From positions 4,092,001 through 4,156,000 of the forward strand of contig NZ_BAABED010000001.1 in assembly GCF_039539965.1 (NCBI RefSeq): a stretch of 64,000 bases of DNA. The letters run 5' to 3'. Under the pieces are notes generated by a model that saw nothing but the letters and a program-made list of their open reading frames with translations, was not told where the DNA came from and did no database searches. Positions 16,729-26,196 of the stretch are shown one piece after another; positions within the stretch are counted from its first letter, which is position 1, and every line of letters starts with the position of its first letter. A program made the translations under genes and the position numbers. The DNA is from Arthrobacter methylotrophus (GTDB lineage Bacteria; Actinomycetota; Actinomycetes; Actinomycetales; Micrococcaceae).

Positions 16729-18134
16729 TTCACTTCAATCTTCTTGACCGAGCTGTCGTTGCGGATTTTGTCGGTAATTTCCTGCAGATTCGAGGTCAAA
16801 GTGGCGACGTCTGACTTTCCATCGAGGAACGTGTTCCACACAACCAGCTGGTCTTTGTTGGTGCCGTAAAGGTCGATGAAGTTCCAAGTGTAGATATTGT
16901 CGCCTGCGTCGCTGAGCAGCTTGGTCTGGGACACCAGGGCCGTGGAGCCGAAGCCATCGGCAGGAACCGTGTCCTTGACGATGGTGGGAGCGAGCTTGGT
17001 CTTGGCGAAGTTGGTGGCAGCATCCTTGGACAGCATGACGCGAAGCAATTCCTTGCCGCCAGGCACGTTCTTGCCCTGCGATGGAACCACGAAGGGCTCG
17101 CCTGCCGCGCTGTGCAATGACGCGTATGGCAGTTTGGAACTTGTGGTCACGGACGGGACGGGTGCGCCCGTCATCTGGAAGCCGGACTTGGTCTGGTCCT
17201 TCATCTCGTTTTCGATCCACGAACCGGAGGGGTAGAACAACGCTTCCTGGGCATTGCTCCACTGGGCCTGTGCCGCGGTGAACTGGGTTCCGGAGCCCCC
17301 TGGTTTGAAGTATCCGGCCTTGATGATCTTCTCCAAGGCAGTGAAGACACTCTGGAGCGCAGGGTGGGACCAGCAGTCAGCCTTCAGGTTTTCAAGTCCG
17401 AGGCGAACGTCCTGGCCGCCTTCCTTGATGGCCGAAGCGATCGCCATTTCCTGATAGTAGGTGGCGGCTTCCTTGCCCCAAACGAACAAGTACTTGCCCT
17501 TGGCCTTGGCTTGCTCGCCGAGTACATACAGTTCGTCCCAGGTCTTCGGAACGGTCCAGCCGTTGTCCTTGAGCAGCGCGTCGGAGTACCACATCGCGTA
17601 GACGGTCAGCACGTAGTTCATGGCGGCGAGTTTGCCCTCGAAAGTACCTGGAGCGAGGACGCCCCCGTAGAGGGTGTCCTTGATGACTTTACCTTCGAGG
17701 TTCTTGGCATTGACCACGCTGGTGAGGTCTTCGAGTTGGGCCAGGATGGTGCTGAAGCCGATAGCCTTGGCGCCGGAGTTGTCAATCAGGTCTGGTGGGT
17801 TGCCTCCAACGAATCGCGGCTGGAGTTCCTGTGCGATGTCGGTCGAAGGGGAAATTTTCGCGGTGGAACCCGAATGCGCGTTTTCGAAGGCCTTGCCGGC
17901 GAAGTCAACATAGTCGATTCCGTACCCACCCTTGAAAATAACGGCGTCAACGGTGGATTTGTCTGCCATACCGAACGGATTGGTATCTGAAACGGTCCCC
18001 GTCGGACCGGCGGTTCCACCGCCGCCATCGGCTGCGCAGGAGGCCATCGAGCCGGCTAACGGCACAAGCACGGCCGCGGCAAGCGCGCCGCGGAGGAAAC
18101 CGCGGCGTGCAAAGGACTGCTGCTGAATGTTCAT
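16725..18134 (-). CDS. ngcE: Extracellular sugar-binding lipoprotein, NgcE-like (N-acetylglucosamine/chitobiose)
   Basis: 469 residues from ATG 18134, with GGAGGG ten bases upstream; the longer open frame has no such site. The N-terminus has a twin-arginine (RRGFLRGAL) followed by a lipobox (SMASC), suggesting export as a lipoprotein, possibly through Tat. AVIFKGGYGIDYVDFAGKAF, IAQELQPRFVGGNPPDLIDN and YVLTVYAMWYSDALLKDNGW closely resemble, from memory, Streptomyces NgcE, the GlcNAc/chitobiose-binding protein. The first gene of an NgcEFG-like operon. Amino-sugar uptake is therefore likely. The exact ligand needs comparison with characterised NgcE. Confidence 0.85.
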   Translation of the reverse strand: MNIQQQSFARRGFLRGALAAAVLVPLAGSMASCAADGGGGTAGPTGTVSDTNPFGMADKSTVDAVIFKGGYGIDYVDFAGKAFENAHSGSTAKISPSTDIAQELQPRFVGGNPPDLIDNSGAKAIGFSTILAQLEDLTSVVNAKNLEGKVIKDTLYGGVLAPGTFEGKLAAMNYVLTVYAMWYSDALLKDNGWTVPKTWDELYVLGEQAKAKGKYLFVWGKEAATYYQEMAIASAIKEGGQDVRLGLENLKADCWSHPALQSVFTALEKIIKAGYFKPGGSGTQFTAAQAQWSNAQEALFYPSGSWIENEMKDQTKSGFQMTGAPVPSVTTSSKLPYASLHSAAGEPFVVPSQGKNVPGGKELLRVMLSKDAATNFAKTKLAPTIVKDTVPADGFGSTALVSQTKLLSDAGDNIYTWNFIDLYGTNKDQLVVWNTFLDGKSDVATLTSNLQEITDKIRNDSSVKKIEVK

Positions 18135-18248
18135 CCTAAAACCCTCCAGAGGCTCGTAGTACCGACCCTGACGGTCGCGGCCGGCAGTTGATCGGTCCGG
18201 GCACCGCCGCTGCGACGCACCCTTCGTGTGACATACTTCACCACGGAT

Positions 18249-18282
18249 GATTGAAATGCAATATTTGAGGGCAGTTTCAATC
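18249..18282 (-). promoter_or_regulatory. Inverted repeat upstream of ngcE
   Basis: GATTGAAA (18249-18256) and TTTCAATC (18275-18282), a perfect 8-bp inverted repeat with an 18-base spacer, about 115 bases before the ngcE start. A TTGACA-like element on the minus strand is at 18289-18294. A regulator site is possible. It does not resemble the DasR palindrome. Confidence 0.4.
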
Positions 18283-18339
18283 AACTTTTGTCAAAAATGT
18301 GATGTGTTGCCAACCGTTCTGAAGTGGCTTTTAAGCCCT

Positions 18340-18969
18340 TCAGCCCCGTAAATTCAAGGATTTTGCACACTCGGCAATAGCTTCGCGCGCCCATTGCCGT
18401 TGTTGCTCGGTTCCGACGCGTTCCGCCCACTGCTCAGCGAGCTGGAACTCCACCATCGCTTCGGTGCGCCGCCCGTCGTCGTACAGTGCCCAACCGAGGT
18501 TGTTGTGCAAGGAAACCATCCACCGTTTGGTGCGGGGATCCTCGACCGCAGAGGCATACTCGAGAACACTGCGCGTCCATGATTCCTGGTGGCCGGAGTC
18601 CGCGATGGCGAGCATATGAAGGGCGTCCACGGCGAGGAAATCTTCGCCCAGGAGGTCTCCCAACTCGGCGGCCTGCTCAAAGAGCGGAACAGCCATGGCC
18701 GGATGCCCCGCCGAGTTGAGCAAGCGCCCGCGTTCCAGGAGTACCCGCACCGCAACGGTCGGTTCCTCTTCGGCGTCGATCCCGTCCAGGAGCGCATCTG
18801 CTTCCTCGAAGCGGCCCTGCAGGCCGATGGCCCGACCCAGTTGGGTGGCGAGCTCCGCGTGTTTAAAGGCATCGTAGCCAGGATCCGTCATGGCTTCTCG
18901 GAACCGGGTTTCCGACAGCGCGGGGTCCTCGAAATTCCACAGCTCATCAAGGGTCTGCTGTGCCAGCAT
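18340..18969 (-). CDS. Tetratricopeptide-repeat protein
   Basis: 209 residues from ATG 18969 (AGGAGGAG upstream). It is an all-helical soluble protein of TPR-like repeats: LATQLGRAIGLQGRFEEADA, then LLERGRLLNSAGHPAMAVPL, then VSLHNNLGWALYDDGRRTEA. No signal peptide. TPR proteins mediate protein contacts; no partner can be named. It lies alone between the ngc operon and a YjbR gene, all on the minus strand. Confidence 0.85.
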   Translation of the reverse strand: MLAQQTLDELWNFEDPALSETRFREAMTDPGYDAFKHAELATQLGRAIGLQGRFEEADALLDGIDAEEEPTVAVRVLLERGRLLNSAGHPAMAVPLFEQAAELGDLLGEDFLAVDALHMLAIADSGHQESWTRSVLEYASAVEDPRTKRWMVSLHNNLGWALYDDGRRTEAMVEFQLAEQWAERVGTEQQRQWAREAIAECAKSLNLRG

Positions 18970-19051
18970 CCGGCTCCTCCTGATTGCTTCGAGGCGTTGG
19001 AAAGTGCGATCCACTCACAATCTAGCCGAAGCAGTGGAGTGGCTCCGCGTG

Positions 19052-19453
19052 TCAGCCCTTCGCGAGGCGAGCCCACCCCAACTGCTCCTGCTGCCTGCGG
19101 CTCAACGAGGAAACCACCAGGTCGTAGGAGTCCTCCACCATGTCCCGAACCATGGCGTCGGGCAGGGCGCCATCCAAGCGCACCCCGTTCCAATGGGTCT
19201 TGTTCATGTGCCAGGCACCGGTGATTTCCGGATGGGCTGTGCGCAATTGCACCGCCAGTGTGGGATCGCACTTGAGGCTCACCGCCAGGTTCTGCTCGTC
19301 CAGGGCAGAGGCCGCGAACATCTTGCCTTCCTGCTTGGCTCCCGCGGACACGGTGGAACGGACTTTGAAAACCGAGGTTTCCGGACCGAAGGGGAAGTCT
19401 TCATAAGCCCCGGGAAAGCCCAGGCAGATTTGGCGGAGTGAGGCAGCATCCAT
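19052..19453 (-). CDS. MmcQ/YjbR family protein
   Basis: 133 residues with the YjbR pattern: an N-terminal LRQICLGFPGAYEDFPFGPE, the middle KMFAASALDEQNLAVSLKCD, and the C-terminal HMNKTHWNGVRLDGALPDAM. The fold is CyaY-like, with a double-stranded DNA-binding annotation in the family that rests on little evidence. Soluble. Spacing to neighbours suggests an independent transcript. Confidence 0.88.
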   Translation of the reverse strand: MDAASLRQICLGFPGAYEDFPFGPETSVFKVRSTVSAGAKQEGKMFAASALDEQNLAVSLKCDPTLAVQLRTAHPEITGAWHMNKTHWNGVRLDGALPDAMVRDMVEDSYDLVVSSLSRRQQEQLGWARLAKG

Positions 19454-19496
19454 GTAGCGAGACTAGCGGAGCGCTGCGCTTGGCGGAGCGCCTGCC

Positions 19497-20339
19497 TCAC
19501 TCAACCCCTAGGAACTCCTCCAGAAGCACCACTTCCAGGCCGGCGGCCGCTTGCGCGGAGCGGAAGGCCTCGAAATCAGCCGCGAATTCAGGGCGGAAGT
19601 GCATCAGGACGATATCGCCGGGCCGCAGCGAATTGCCGTATTGGTAGTCCATCTGCCCGGCGTTTGCCTTCGCCTCCCACGTAACGATTGCCTTCAGGCC
19701 GGCGGCGGCCACGGCTTGCCTCATGGCGATCGAATAGGCGCCCCCAGGCGGCCGGAACAAAGTGGGCTTGCGGCCGTACTGCTGGACAGCGAAGTCCTGC
19801 ATCCCTGCAATGTCGTCCAATTGCCTCTGGTAGCCCCATTGGGTAGTCATGTTGACGTTGTGGCTGACCGTATGGTTTTCGACGAGGCTGCCCTGCGCCA
19901 TGAACGCCTTGAAGAACGCAGGGTTGTCGCGGACAGTGTCGCGCGTCAGGAACAGTGTGGCCGGGTAGTCGTGCTCCGCGAGGAGCCGGACGCTTTCCGG
20001 AGACTTGACCAGTCCGTCGTCGATCGTCAGGAACACTACGGGATGTTTGGTGGGGATCTTGGTGATCACCGGGGCCAGTCCGTTTTGGATGGGTGGCAGC
20101 TGAAAGTCAGGGACAAAGTAGCGCCGGGGCCGCTGAGGTGGCGCGAGACTCGGCGTAGGGCTAATTGCATCGCTTGCGGACGACGACGGCGACGGGCCCG
20201 CAGTGCCGGGCGCAGCCGCCGAGCTTTCTGCCAAGGGGCCTCCGGGAGCAGCACATGCCCCCAGCCCGGCCACGAGGGACGCCCCGAGTAAACCGAGCGC
20301 GGTGCGTCTACTAGTCGTGGAGTGGTGGTCATCGCACAT
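19497..20339 (-). CDS. Polysaccharide deacetylase (NodB domain) lipoprotein
   Basis: 280 residues. The signal has twin arginines (TSRRTALGLLGASLVAGLGAC) and a lipobox ending at Cys29, suggesting a Tat lipoprotein. After a Ser/Pro-rich linker comes the NodB domain with motif 1 FLTIDDG, motif 2 ENHTVSH (metal-binding histidines) and motif 3 RPPGGAYS. The last motif LMHF replaces the usual L-x-H-D/N. It likely removes acetyl groups from peptidoglycan or another surface polysaccharide outside the membrane. The nearby amino-sugar importer may be coincidental. Confidence 0.9.
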   Translation of the reverse strand: MCDDHHSTTSRRTALGLLGASLVAGLGACAAPGGPLAESSAAAPGTAGPSPSSSASDAISPTPSLAPPQRPRRYFVPDFQLPPIQNGLAPVITKIPTKHPVVFLTIDDGLVKSPESVRLLAEHDYPATLFLTRDTVRDNPAFFKAFMAQGSLVENHTVSHNVNMTTQWGYQRQLDDIAGMQDFAVQQYGRKPTLFRPPGGAYSIAMRQAVAAAGLKAIVTWEAKANAGQMDYQYGNSLRPGDIVLMHFRPEFAADFEAFRSAQAAAGLEVVLLEEFLGVE

Positions 20340-20449
20340 GTGTTCCCTGGTCTGTCAGTCGGGTGCTTGCCCCCGGACTGTACTAGCGGCCGGTTAACAG
20401 AAAGTGACGCTATCCGGAGCCGTCGTCCTGGCTCGTCCGCCCCCTCCGG

Positions 20450-20875
20450 CTAGATGCCGATCCGCCAGCCCACCTGCGCCGGACAAGCGTTCATGACCAC
20501 GTCCAGGCCCGCTGCTTTGGCCCGCTGGGCCGCGTCCTCGTCAATCACTCCGAGCTGGAGCCACACGGCTTTCGCTCCCACGGCAATCGCTTCGTCCACA
20601 ACGGCGCCAACACGCGAGGAGTTCACAAAACAGTCGACGACGTCGATGGGCCGCTTCCCGAGGGGCACGTCGGCAAGGAATTTGTAGCCGGTTTCGCCGT
20701 GGACGTCCTCGCCTTTCCTGTTGATCGGGATGATCTCCATGCCCATCGTGTCACGAATGTAGAGGGCTACTTCGAACGCCGAGCGCCACTCATTCGTGCT
20801 GAGTCCCACGATTGCCCAGCGGCCTTTTGTGCGCATCAGCCGGTCGATGACAGCCGGATCGTTGACGTGTGCCAT
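20450..20875 (-). CDS. CoA-binding domain protein (YccU-like)
   Basis: 141 residues forming a single Rossmann-like CoA-binding domain: GRWAIVGLSTNEWRSAFEVA near the N-terminus, PINRKGEDVHGETGYKFLAD in the middle, and VWLQLGVIDEDAAQRAKAAG with VMNACPAQ near the end. Such stand-alone domains bind CoA or nucleotides; their role is unknown. ATG start at 20875. Confidence 0.88.
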   Translation of the reverse strand: MAHVNDPAVIDRLMRTKGRWAIVGLSTNEWRSAFEVALYIRDTMGMEIIPINRKGEDVHGETGYKFLADVPLGKRPIDVVDCFVNSSRVGAVVDEAIAVGAKAVWLQLGVIDEDAAQRAKAAGLDVVMNACPAQVGWRIGI

Positions 20876-20887
20876 AAGTCAAGCCTA

Positions 20888-21772
20888 CTAGCGGGATAGC
20901 AGGCCAAGGAGCCATCGCAACGAAGCTCCGGGAGGCTTCAGGGACACATCGTTCTGGCCGCTTTGCGCGGCTTGCTGTACCCCGTATTGGAGGTCCTGAG
21001 CGGTCCCCATAGAGGGGATGGCAGTTTTGGGCAGCGGGAGGATGCCCCGCGAATCGATGGTCGGCCCGGCGTGCGCGGCCTCGGGCTCTTCGGGCTGCCG
21101 CCCAGCCGGCTGGGCGGCAGGTGTGGGGGTCGCCGCTGGCGCTACTGCTTCCTGCTCTGCTTCGGCCGCGTTCTCCGGAGCGGGCGGCACCGGACCTCCC
21201 GAAGGCTCGGCGGCGGCGAACCCTGCCGCCGGGGTTCCCGCCGGCACAGGCGCCGGCACATCGACCGGAGCCGGGTGCGTCGTGCCCTCCGGGGAGTGGT
21301 TGGAGGAGGTGGGAGGTACCGGCGACGGCGGAGCGGTGGTCCAACCCGGCACCCAGCCGGGGATCAGCACATGTATGAAATCGGGGGTGCCCTCGCTAAA
21401 TTCGGCACTCGAGGCCGCAACGCCACCAATACCCAAGGCCATGGCTGTCGCCACGGCAGCGCCAATGACGGCAGGGCGGTTTTTGCGCAGCTTACGCCGC
21501 TTGCGGAGCTCGTCGCCGCGAAGATCGTCCGCAGGGTTGCCGGTGGGGGCGCCCATGCCGATTCCTGCATCGGCGCCTGCCATGCCATCGGCAGCCGAGC
21601 CCAACAACATCGCAGCGAGTGCGGGCCCGGGGGTCGGCGCCGGCATCGACGCGAAGGACTCCAGCGCCGTCAATGACTCCCTGAGTTCGGAGGCGTCCGT
21701 CAGCTCAGCCTCGAGCAGGAGTTCATGGATGATCGCATCGCGGTCAATATCCTTGCAATCCCAACGCCTCAT
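20888..21772 (-). CDS. Probable membrane anti-sigma factor with Pro/Ala-rich outer domain
   Basis: 294 residues. The cytosolic part (1-99) starts with a helical segment (RDAIIHELLLEAELTDASEL) and ends in a basic stretch (KRRKLRKNR). One membrane span is at about 100-122 (VIGAAVATAMALGIGGVAA). The outer part (123-294) is rich in Pro, Ala and Glu with little predicted structure. It has no zinc anti-sigma HxxxCxxC motif. Its ATG overlaps the stop of the sigma factor gene by four bases. That coupling and the topology are the evidence for an anti-sigma role. The outer domain may sense the envelope. Confidence 0.8.
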   Translation of the reverse strand: MRRWDCKDIDRDAIIHELLLEAELTDASELRESLTALESFASMPAPTPGPALAAMLLGSAADGMAGADAGIGMGAPTGNPADDLRGDELRKRRKLRKNRPAVIGAAVATAMALGIGGVAASSAEFSEGTPDFIHVLIPGWVPGWTTAPPSPVPPTSSNHSPEGTTHPAPVDVPAPVPAGTPAAGFAAAEPSGGPVPPAPENAAEAEQEAVAPAATPTPAAQPAGRQPEEPEAAHAGPTIDSRGILPLPKTAIPSMGTAQDLQYGVQQAAQSGQNDVSLKPPGASLRWLLGLLSR

Positions 21773-22350
21773 GGGGCTATGTATTCCTTTACTACCGAGT
21801 GCTCGCGGAGTGTATTCAACGCCCGGCGCTGCAGTTGCTTGACCGCGCCTTGGCTTTTCCCCATGATTTCGGCTACATGGTCCACTGTCAGACCGGCAAC
21901 GATGCGAAGTGACAAGACTTCCCGCTGATCCTCCCGAAGGAGATCCAGCAGCGCCCCGACTTCGCCGGGCGCCACGCGGTCCATCGCTTCGGCTTCCGCC
22001 GAATTCGACTGGCGCGGGTCCCGCTCAGGTTCAAACTCATGCAGTTCCGGCGCCCTGCTTTGCCGACGATGATCATCCACCATCCGTGCGTGGGCTACCG
22101 AAAATACAAAAGTCCGCAGGCCGCTGACGCCGCCGGTGATCGTCTCAAGACGAGGCAGGACGGCAAGAAAAACCTCTTGGGTAACTGCTTCCGGATCCGA
22201 GGCTCCCTTTGCCGTCAGGTAGCCGAGGACTTGGCCTGCGAAGGCCTGGTACACGGCTGTGAACAGCTCAGCTTCCCGGCCCTGGAGGTCGCGCAAGGCT
22301 GCATCGGTCAAGGCGTCGGTCACAGAAGCGTGGCTTTCGTTGGGGAACAC
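21769..22350 (-). CDS. ECF-type RNA polymerase sigma factor
   Basis: 193 residues with region 2 (AVYQAFAGQVLGYLTAKGA, then LRTFVFSVAHARMVDDHRRQ) and region 4 (LREDQREVLSLRIVAGLTVD followed by HVAEIMGKSQGAVKQLQRRA). It directs transcription of a small regulon, often including its own operon. It is cotranscribed with the probable membrane anti-sigma factor downstream (ATGA overlap). The signal is unknown. Confidence 0.92.
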   Translation of the reverse strand: MFPNESHASVTDALTDAALRDLQGREAELFTAVYQAFAGQVLGYLTAKGASDPEAVTQEVFLAVLPRLETITGGVSGLRTFVFSVAHARMVDDHRRQSRAPELHEFEPERDPRQSNSAEAEAMDRVAPGEVGALLDLLREDQREVLSLRIVAGLTVDHVAEIMGKSQGAVKQLQRRALNTLREHSVVKEYIAP

Positions 22351-22514
22351 AGGTCCGGATTCAAGCGAGATCCTGCTGCCGAAACGCCGCAGCGCCGGGC
22401 AACGTCAGCTAGCCTAACCGGTGTTCCCCTGAAGCCCAAGGACCGGCTATCCGTTCCGGAGTTTTGCCTCTCCCGGACTTTGCACATCCACGAAACCCTT
22501 CAGACATAAAAAGA

Positions 22515-22554
22515 GCCGAGCTGAAACCTGATGGGGGACAAATTTCAGCTCGGC
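22515..22554 (-). terminator. Hairpin with T-run on the minus strand
   Basis: Perfect 12-bp stem GCCGAGCTGAAA (22515-22526) with TTTCAGCTCGGC (22543-22554). Read on the minus strand it is followed by CTCTTTTTATG, a usual intrinsic terminator tail. It probably acts as a second stop for purA transcription. Confidence 0.8.
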
Positions 22555-22645
22555 CTTCAAACAGGTAATCGATGGGGCATCCCCAAGGGTTACGCGGATT
22601 CCAAAAGTTTTTTTCACGCCTGTTTTCGGGGCGCTTGGCGAGGAA

Positions 22646-22691
22646 ACGACGACGGCGAGCCGACCCTGAAAGGGCCACTCGCCGTCGTCGT
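22646..22691 (-). terminator. purA terminator
   Basis: Perfect 14-bp stem ACGACGACGGCGAG (22646-22659) with CTCGCCGTCGTCGT (22678-22691), 16 bases after the purA stop. Confidence 0.8.
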
Positions 22692-22707
22692 GATTCAGCT
22701 TTGGTGA

Positions 22708-23997
22708 CTAGTCCTCGATGAGGTCATGCACCACGATCGTCTGATCCCGGTCCGGGCCGACGCCGATCGCGGAGAAACGCGTGCCGGACAGCTTCTCGAG
22801 GGCCAGCACGTATCTGCGGGCGTTCTCGGGGAGGTCTTCGAGCGTCTTGGCGCCGGTGATGTCCTCGGTCCAGCCGTCGAAGTACTCGAAGATCGGCACT
22901 GCGTGGTGGAACTCGGTCTGGGTCATGGGCATTTCGTCGTGACGAACGCCGTCGACGTCGTAGGCCACACAGACCGGGATCTGCGCAATACCGGTGAGCA
23001 CGTCCAGCTTCGTGACGAAGTAGTCCGTGAATCCGTTGACGCGGGAGGCCGCACGGGCCAGGACGGCGTCGTACCAACCGCAGCGGCGTGGACGGCCCGT
23101 GTTCACGCCGAACTCGCCACCGGTCTTCTGCAGGTACATGCCCATCTCGTCAAAGAGCTCCGTGGGGAACGGACCGGCGCCAACACGGGTGGTGTAGGCC
23201 TTGATGATGCCGATGGATCGCGAGATCCGGGTGGGGCCGATGCCCGAGCCAACCGATGCCCCGCCGGCCGTCGGGTTGGAGGAGGTGACAAAGGGGTACG
23301 TGCCGTGGTCGACGTCCAGGAACGTGGCCTGGCCACCTTCCATGAGGACCACTTTGCCCTCGTCCAGTGCGTTGTTGAGGACAAGTGTGCTGTCGATGAC
23401 CAGCGGCCGGAGGCGTTCGGCGAAGGACAGGAAATACTCCACGATCTCTTCCACCACCACGCTGCGGCGGTTGTAGACCTTGACCAAGAGCTCGTTCTTT
23501 TGACGCAGCGAGCCTTCCACTTTCTGGCGGAGGATCGATTCGTCGAAGACGTCCTGGACACGGATGCCCAAACGGGCCACTTTGTCCATGTAGGCAGGTC
23601 CAATTCCCCGGCCCGTGGTGCCGATGGCACGGCTGCCGAGGAAACGCTCCGTGACCTTGTCCAGCACCTGGTGGTACGGCGCCACGAGGTGGGCATTGGC
23701 TGAGACGCGCAAGCGGGACGTGTCCGCGCCACGGGCTTCCAGTCCGTCGATCTCCTGGAACAGCGCCTCGAGGTTCACCACACAGCCATTGCCGATGATC
23801 GGAATTGCGTTCGGGCTCAAAATGCCGGCAGGAAGGAGCTTGAGCTCGTACTTCTCACCGCCGACGACGACGGTGTGCCCGGCATTGTTGCCGCCGTTGG
23901 GCTTGACCACGTAGTCAACGCGGCCACCGAGCAGATCGGTTGCTTTGCCTTTGCCTTCGTCGCCCCACTGGGCTCCGACGATCACGATAGCTGGCAT
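22708..23997 (-). CDS. purA: Adenylosuccinate synthetase
   Basis: 429 residues from ATG 23997 (GGGAGG upstream). It catalyses IMP + aspartate + GTP to adenylosuccinate, the first committed AMP step. Seen are the N-terminal GTP loop [46 protein letters not shown], and [19 protein letters not shown]. Length is normal for the family. It stands alone with its own terminators. Confidence 0.98.
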   Translation of the reverse strand: MPAIVIVGAQWGDEGKGKATDLLGGRVDYVVKPNGGNNAGHTVVVGGEKYELKLLPAGILSPNAIPIIGNGCVVNLEALFQEIDGLEARGADTSRLRVSANAHLVAPYHQVLDKVTERFLGSRAIGTTGRGIGPAYMDKVARLGIRVQDVFDESILRQKVEGSLRQKNELLVKVYNRRSVVVEEIVEYFLSFAERLRPLVIDSTLVLNNALDEGKVVLMEGGQATFLDVDHGTYPFVTSSNPTAGGASVGSGIGPTRISRSIGIIKAYTTRVGAGPFPTELFDEMGMYLQKTGGEFGVNTGRPRRCGWYDAVLARAASRVNGFTDYFVTKLDVLTGIAQIPVCVAYDVDGVRHDEMPMTQTEFHHAVPIFEYFDGWTEDITGAKTLEDLPENARRYVLALEKLSGTRFSAIGVGPDRDQTIVVHDLIED

Positions 23998-24436
23998 GGG
24001 ATCCTCCCCCATTCTTTCGGGCCGGTCCTGGCGGGTAACCAAGGCTCAGCGCCGTACATGAGAACGCCCCGAATCTTTCGATCCTGCCCGCAGACTTTCG
24101 CAAAAGTTCACCGGCGAGATCAGCAAGAGTTCCGGGGCTCTTACCCGCCAAGTTTAGCCGATGCGGCTCCCTGCCCGGTTGTCATACGGCCGAAGGGCGG
24201 TATGAAGGCAATCGCAGCCACTGGAAAGTCCCTGTTAGCGGAGCGTGAACTCTTTCCACACAGTCCGCGTTTCCCTTCCGAATCGATAGTCTGGCCTCAG
24301 ACCACCGGCTACATTCTTTGTGAATCCACCCCCACACACCCAACTAACTCGCACTTGTTGTCGTTATGAGCCGTCTAAACGACAACAAGTGCGAGCCAGT
24401 TGGGCGGGTTAGGCCCGTGAATCTGAAGGGAAATCC
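23998..24436. other. Divergent upstream region of purA and the phosphoesterase gene
   Basis: 439 bases without a supported gene. It holds the promoters of both flanking genes and the 66-bp palindrome at 24339-24404. I see no riboswitch fold. Confidence 0.55.
24339..24404. repeat. 66-bp palindromic repeat, copy A
   Basis: Arms 24339-24365 and 24378-24404 match at 25 of 27 positions around a 12-base loop; ends are CCCAACT and AGTTGGG. Related copies lie at 27363-27428 and 41240-41305. This copy is 32 bases before the start of the phosphoesterase gene, just upstream of its ribosome site. Confidence 0.92.
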
Positions 24437-26134
24437 ATGAAATCTCGCGATAAGCGCTTTCTGTTGGCTAGCGGGGCGAGCGCCCTTGCAGCATCCACGA
24501 TCGCCGCCGGCATGATCGGGCTCGGCATGGCACCGGTCACGGCCTCGGCCAATGACGACTACCAAGGAACCGCGACGCCCATCAAGCATGTCGTCGTGAT
24601 CTTCGGTGAGAACGTTTCCTTCGACCACTACTTTGCGACATATCCACAAGCAAGCAACACCCCCGGCGAAACCCAACAAGGCACCGGCGCAGCGGCCCCG
24701 GCATTCACCGCGGCCAAGAACACGCCCAAAAACATCGCCACCCTTGCCCAGGACAAGCTGCTGGCACCGAACAACCCCAACTCTGTCCAACCACGGCGCC
24801 TGACGCCCGGCCAAGCCATCACGTGCGACCAGGACCATGAATACACCGCGGAGCAGAAGGCCTACAACAGTGGCCGGATGAACAAGTTCGTCGAGAACAC
24901 CAGCATGGATAACTGCTCTGGTGGCCAGTTCGCTCGCCCCGGGCTCACCATGGACTACTACGATGGCAACACCGTCACGGGAATCTGGAACTACGCCCAG
25001 AACTTCGCCATGAGCGACTCCCACTTCAGCACCACCTTCGGCCCGTCCAGCCCTGGCGCCCAAAACCTGGTGTCCGGCCAAACCCACGGCGTTTCCGAAT
25101 TCACGCCTGATGGGCAGCCTGTCAAGCCCGCAAGCAGCGACTACACAGTCAAGTTCCCTGATGCCAATGGCGTGGGCACCATGACGGAAGACCCCGATCC
25201 CGTCTACGACGACTGCTCCAACAAGAGTCACGCAAGCAAGAACAACCTTGCCGGCATGCAAGGCAAGAACATCGGCGACCTGCTCAACGACAAGGGAATC
25301 AGTTGAGGCTGGTTCCAGGGCGGCTTTGCCCCGACGACGGCGGCAACGGACTCCACTCCGGCAGCCTGTATGAGCACCCACACCAACGTTTCAGGCGCGA
25401 CGGTCACGGACTACAGCCCGCACCACCAGCCGTTCCAGTACTACAAGTCAACGTCCAACCCGCACCACCTTGCCCCGGCGAGCGTGGGCGAGATCGGGCA
25501 CAATGGCCAGGCCAACCACCAGTACGACACCACGGACTTCGCCAAGGTAGTCAACTCTGACAACATGCCGGCCGTCTCCTTCCTGAAGGCGGGAAGCTCC
25601 CAGGACGGCCACGCCGGCTACTCCGATCCATTGGACGAGCAGAAGTTCATCACGCAGCAAGTGAACGCCATCCAGAACTCGAAGAACTGGGAAAGCACCG
25701 CCGTCGTCCTCGCCTATGACGACTCGGATGGTTGGTATGACCACGTCGCCGCTGCGGTAAAGAACTCTTCCAAAACCACCGACGACGCCGCGTGGTGCCT
25801 TAACGCCTACAACAAGGGTGTTCCGATGGCCGGAGGCTATGCGGACCGTTGTGGCCCCGGACCCCGCCAGCCGCTCGTGGTGATCTCGCCCTTTGCCAAG
25901 AAGAACTTCGTGGACCACACCCAGACGGACCAGTCATCCATTCTTCGCTTCATCGAGGACAACTGGCACACCGGTCAGATCGGCGACTCCTCGGCAGACG
26001 CCAAGGCCGGCTCCATCAACGCGATGTTCGACTTCGATCATCAGCGGGACGTGAAGCTCATCCTGAACGAATCGAACGGCACCATGGTTTCCCGCGGCAA
26101 GGAAAGCGACGAACAGAACACGAACCAGCAGTAG
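24437..26134 (+). pseudogene. Phospholipase-C-family phosphoesterase with an in-frame TGA
   Basis: The frame is open from ATG 24437 to the stop at 26134 (565 codons plus stop) apart from one TGA at 25304-25306, codon 290. The N-terminal part has a signal peptide (to about residue 38) and the family motif KHVVVIFGENVSFDHYFATY; the C-terminal part has SWGWFQ-like context (GIS, stop, GWFQGGF), VVLAYDDSDGWYDHV and PLVVISPFAKKNFVDHTQTD. In the family, as I recall it, Trp usually follows the GIS/GVS position, so a TGG-to-TGA change is the simplest explanation. Family members hydrolyse phosphodiesters or phosphomonoesters outside the cell. It could be a young pseudogene, a readthrough case or a base-call error. 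Confidence 0.85.
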
Positions 26135-26143
26135 CAGGCGTTC

Positions 26144-26187
26144 CTGACGCGGCAGCGCCCGGATCCATCGGGACGCTGCCGCGTCAG
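26144..26187 (+). terminator. Terminator after the phosphoesterase gene
   Basis: Perfect 14-bp stem CTGACGCGGCAGCG (26144-26157) with CGCTGCCGCGTCAG (26174-26187); an inner CCCG/CGGG pair extends it. It separates the phosphoesterase from the convergent TfoX-like gene. Confidence 0.85.
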
Positions 26188-26196
26188 ATTAATGAC

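Larger units (their letters stand above)
22351..22707. other. Non-coding region with two hairpins
   Basis: 357 bases between purA and the sigma factor gene. It holds the two inverted repeats listed separately and no convincing open frame. The part next to the sigma gene should contain its promoter. Confidence 0.6.

Noticed and set aside
22409..22678. Small minus-strand frame between purA and the sigma gene
   Set aside because: It spans two terminator hairpins and has no ribosome site or family features.
25304..25306. Selenocysteine at the TGA
   Set aside because: Relatives have Trp rather than Cys at this position, and no obvious SECIS-like hairpin follows directly.
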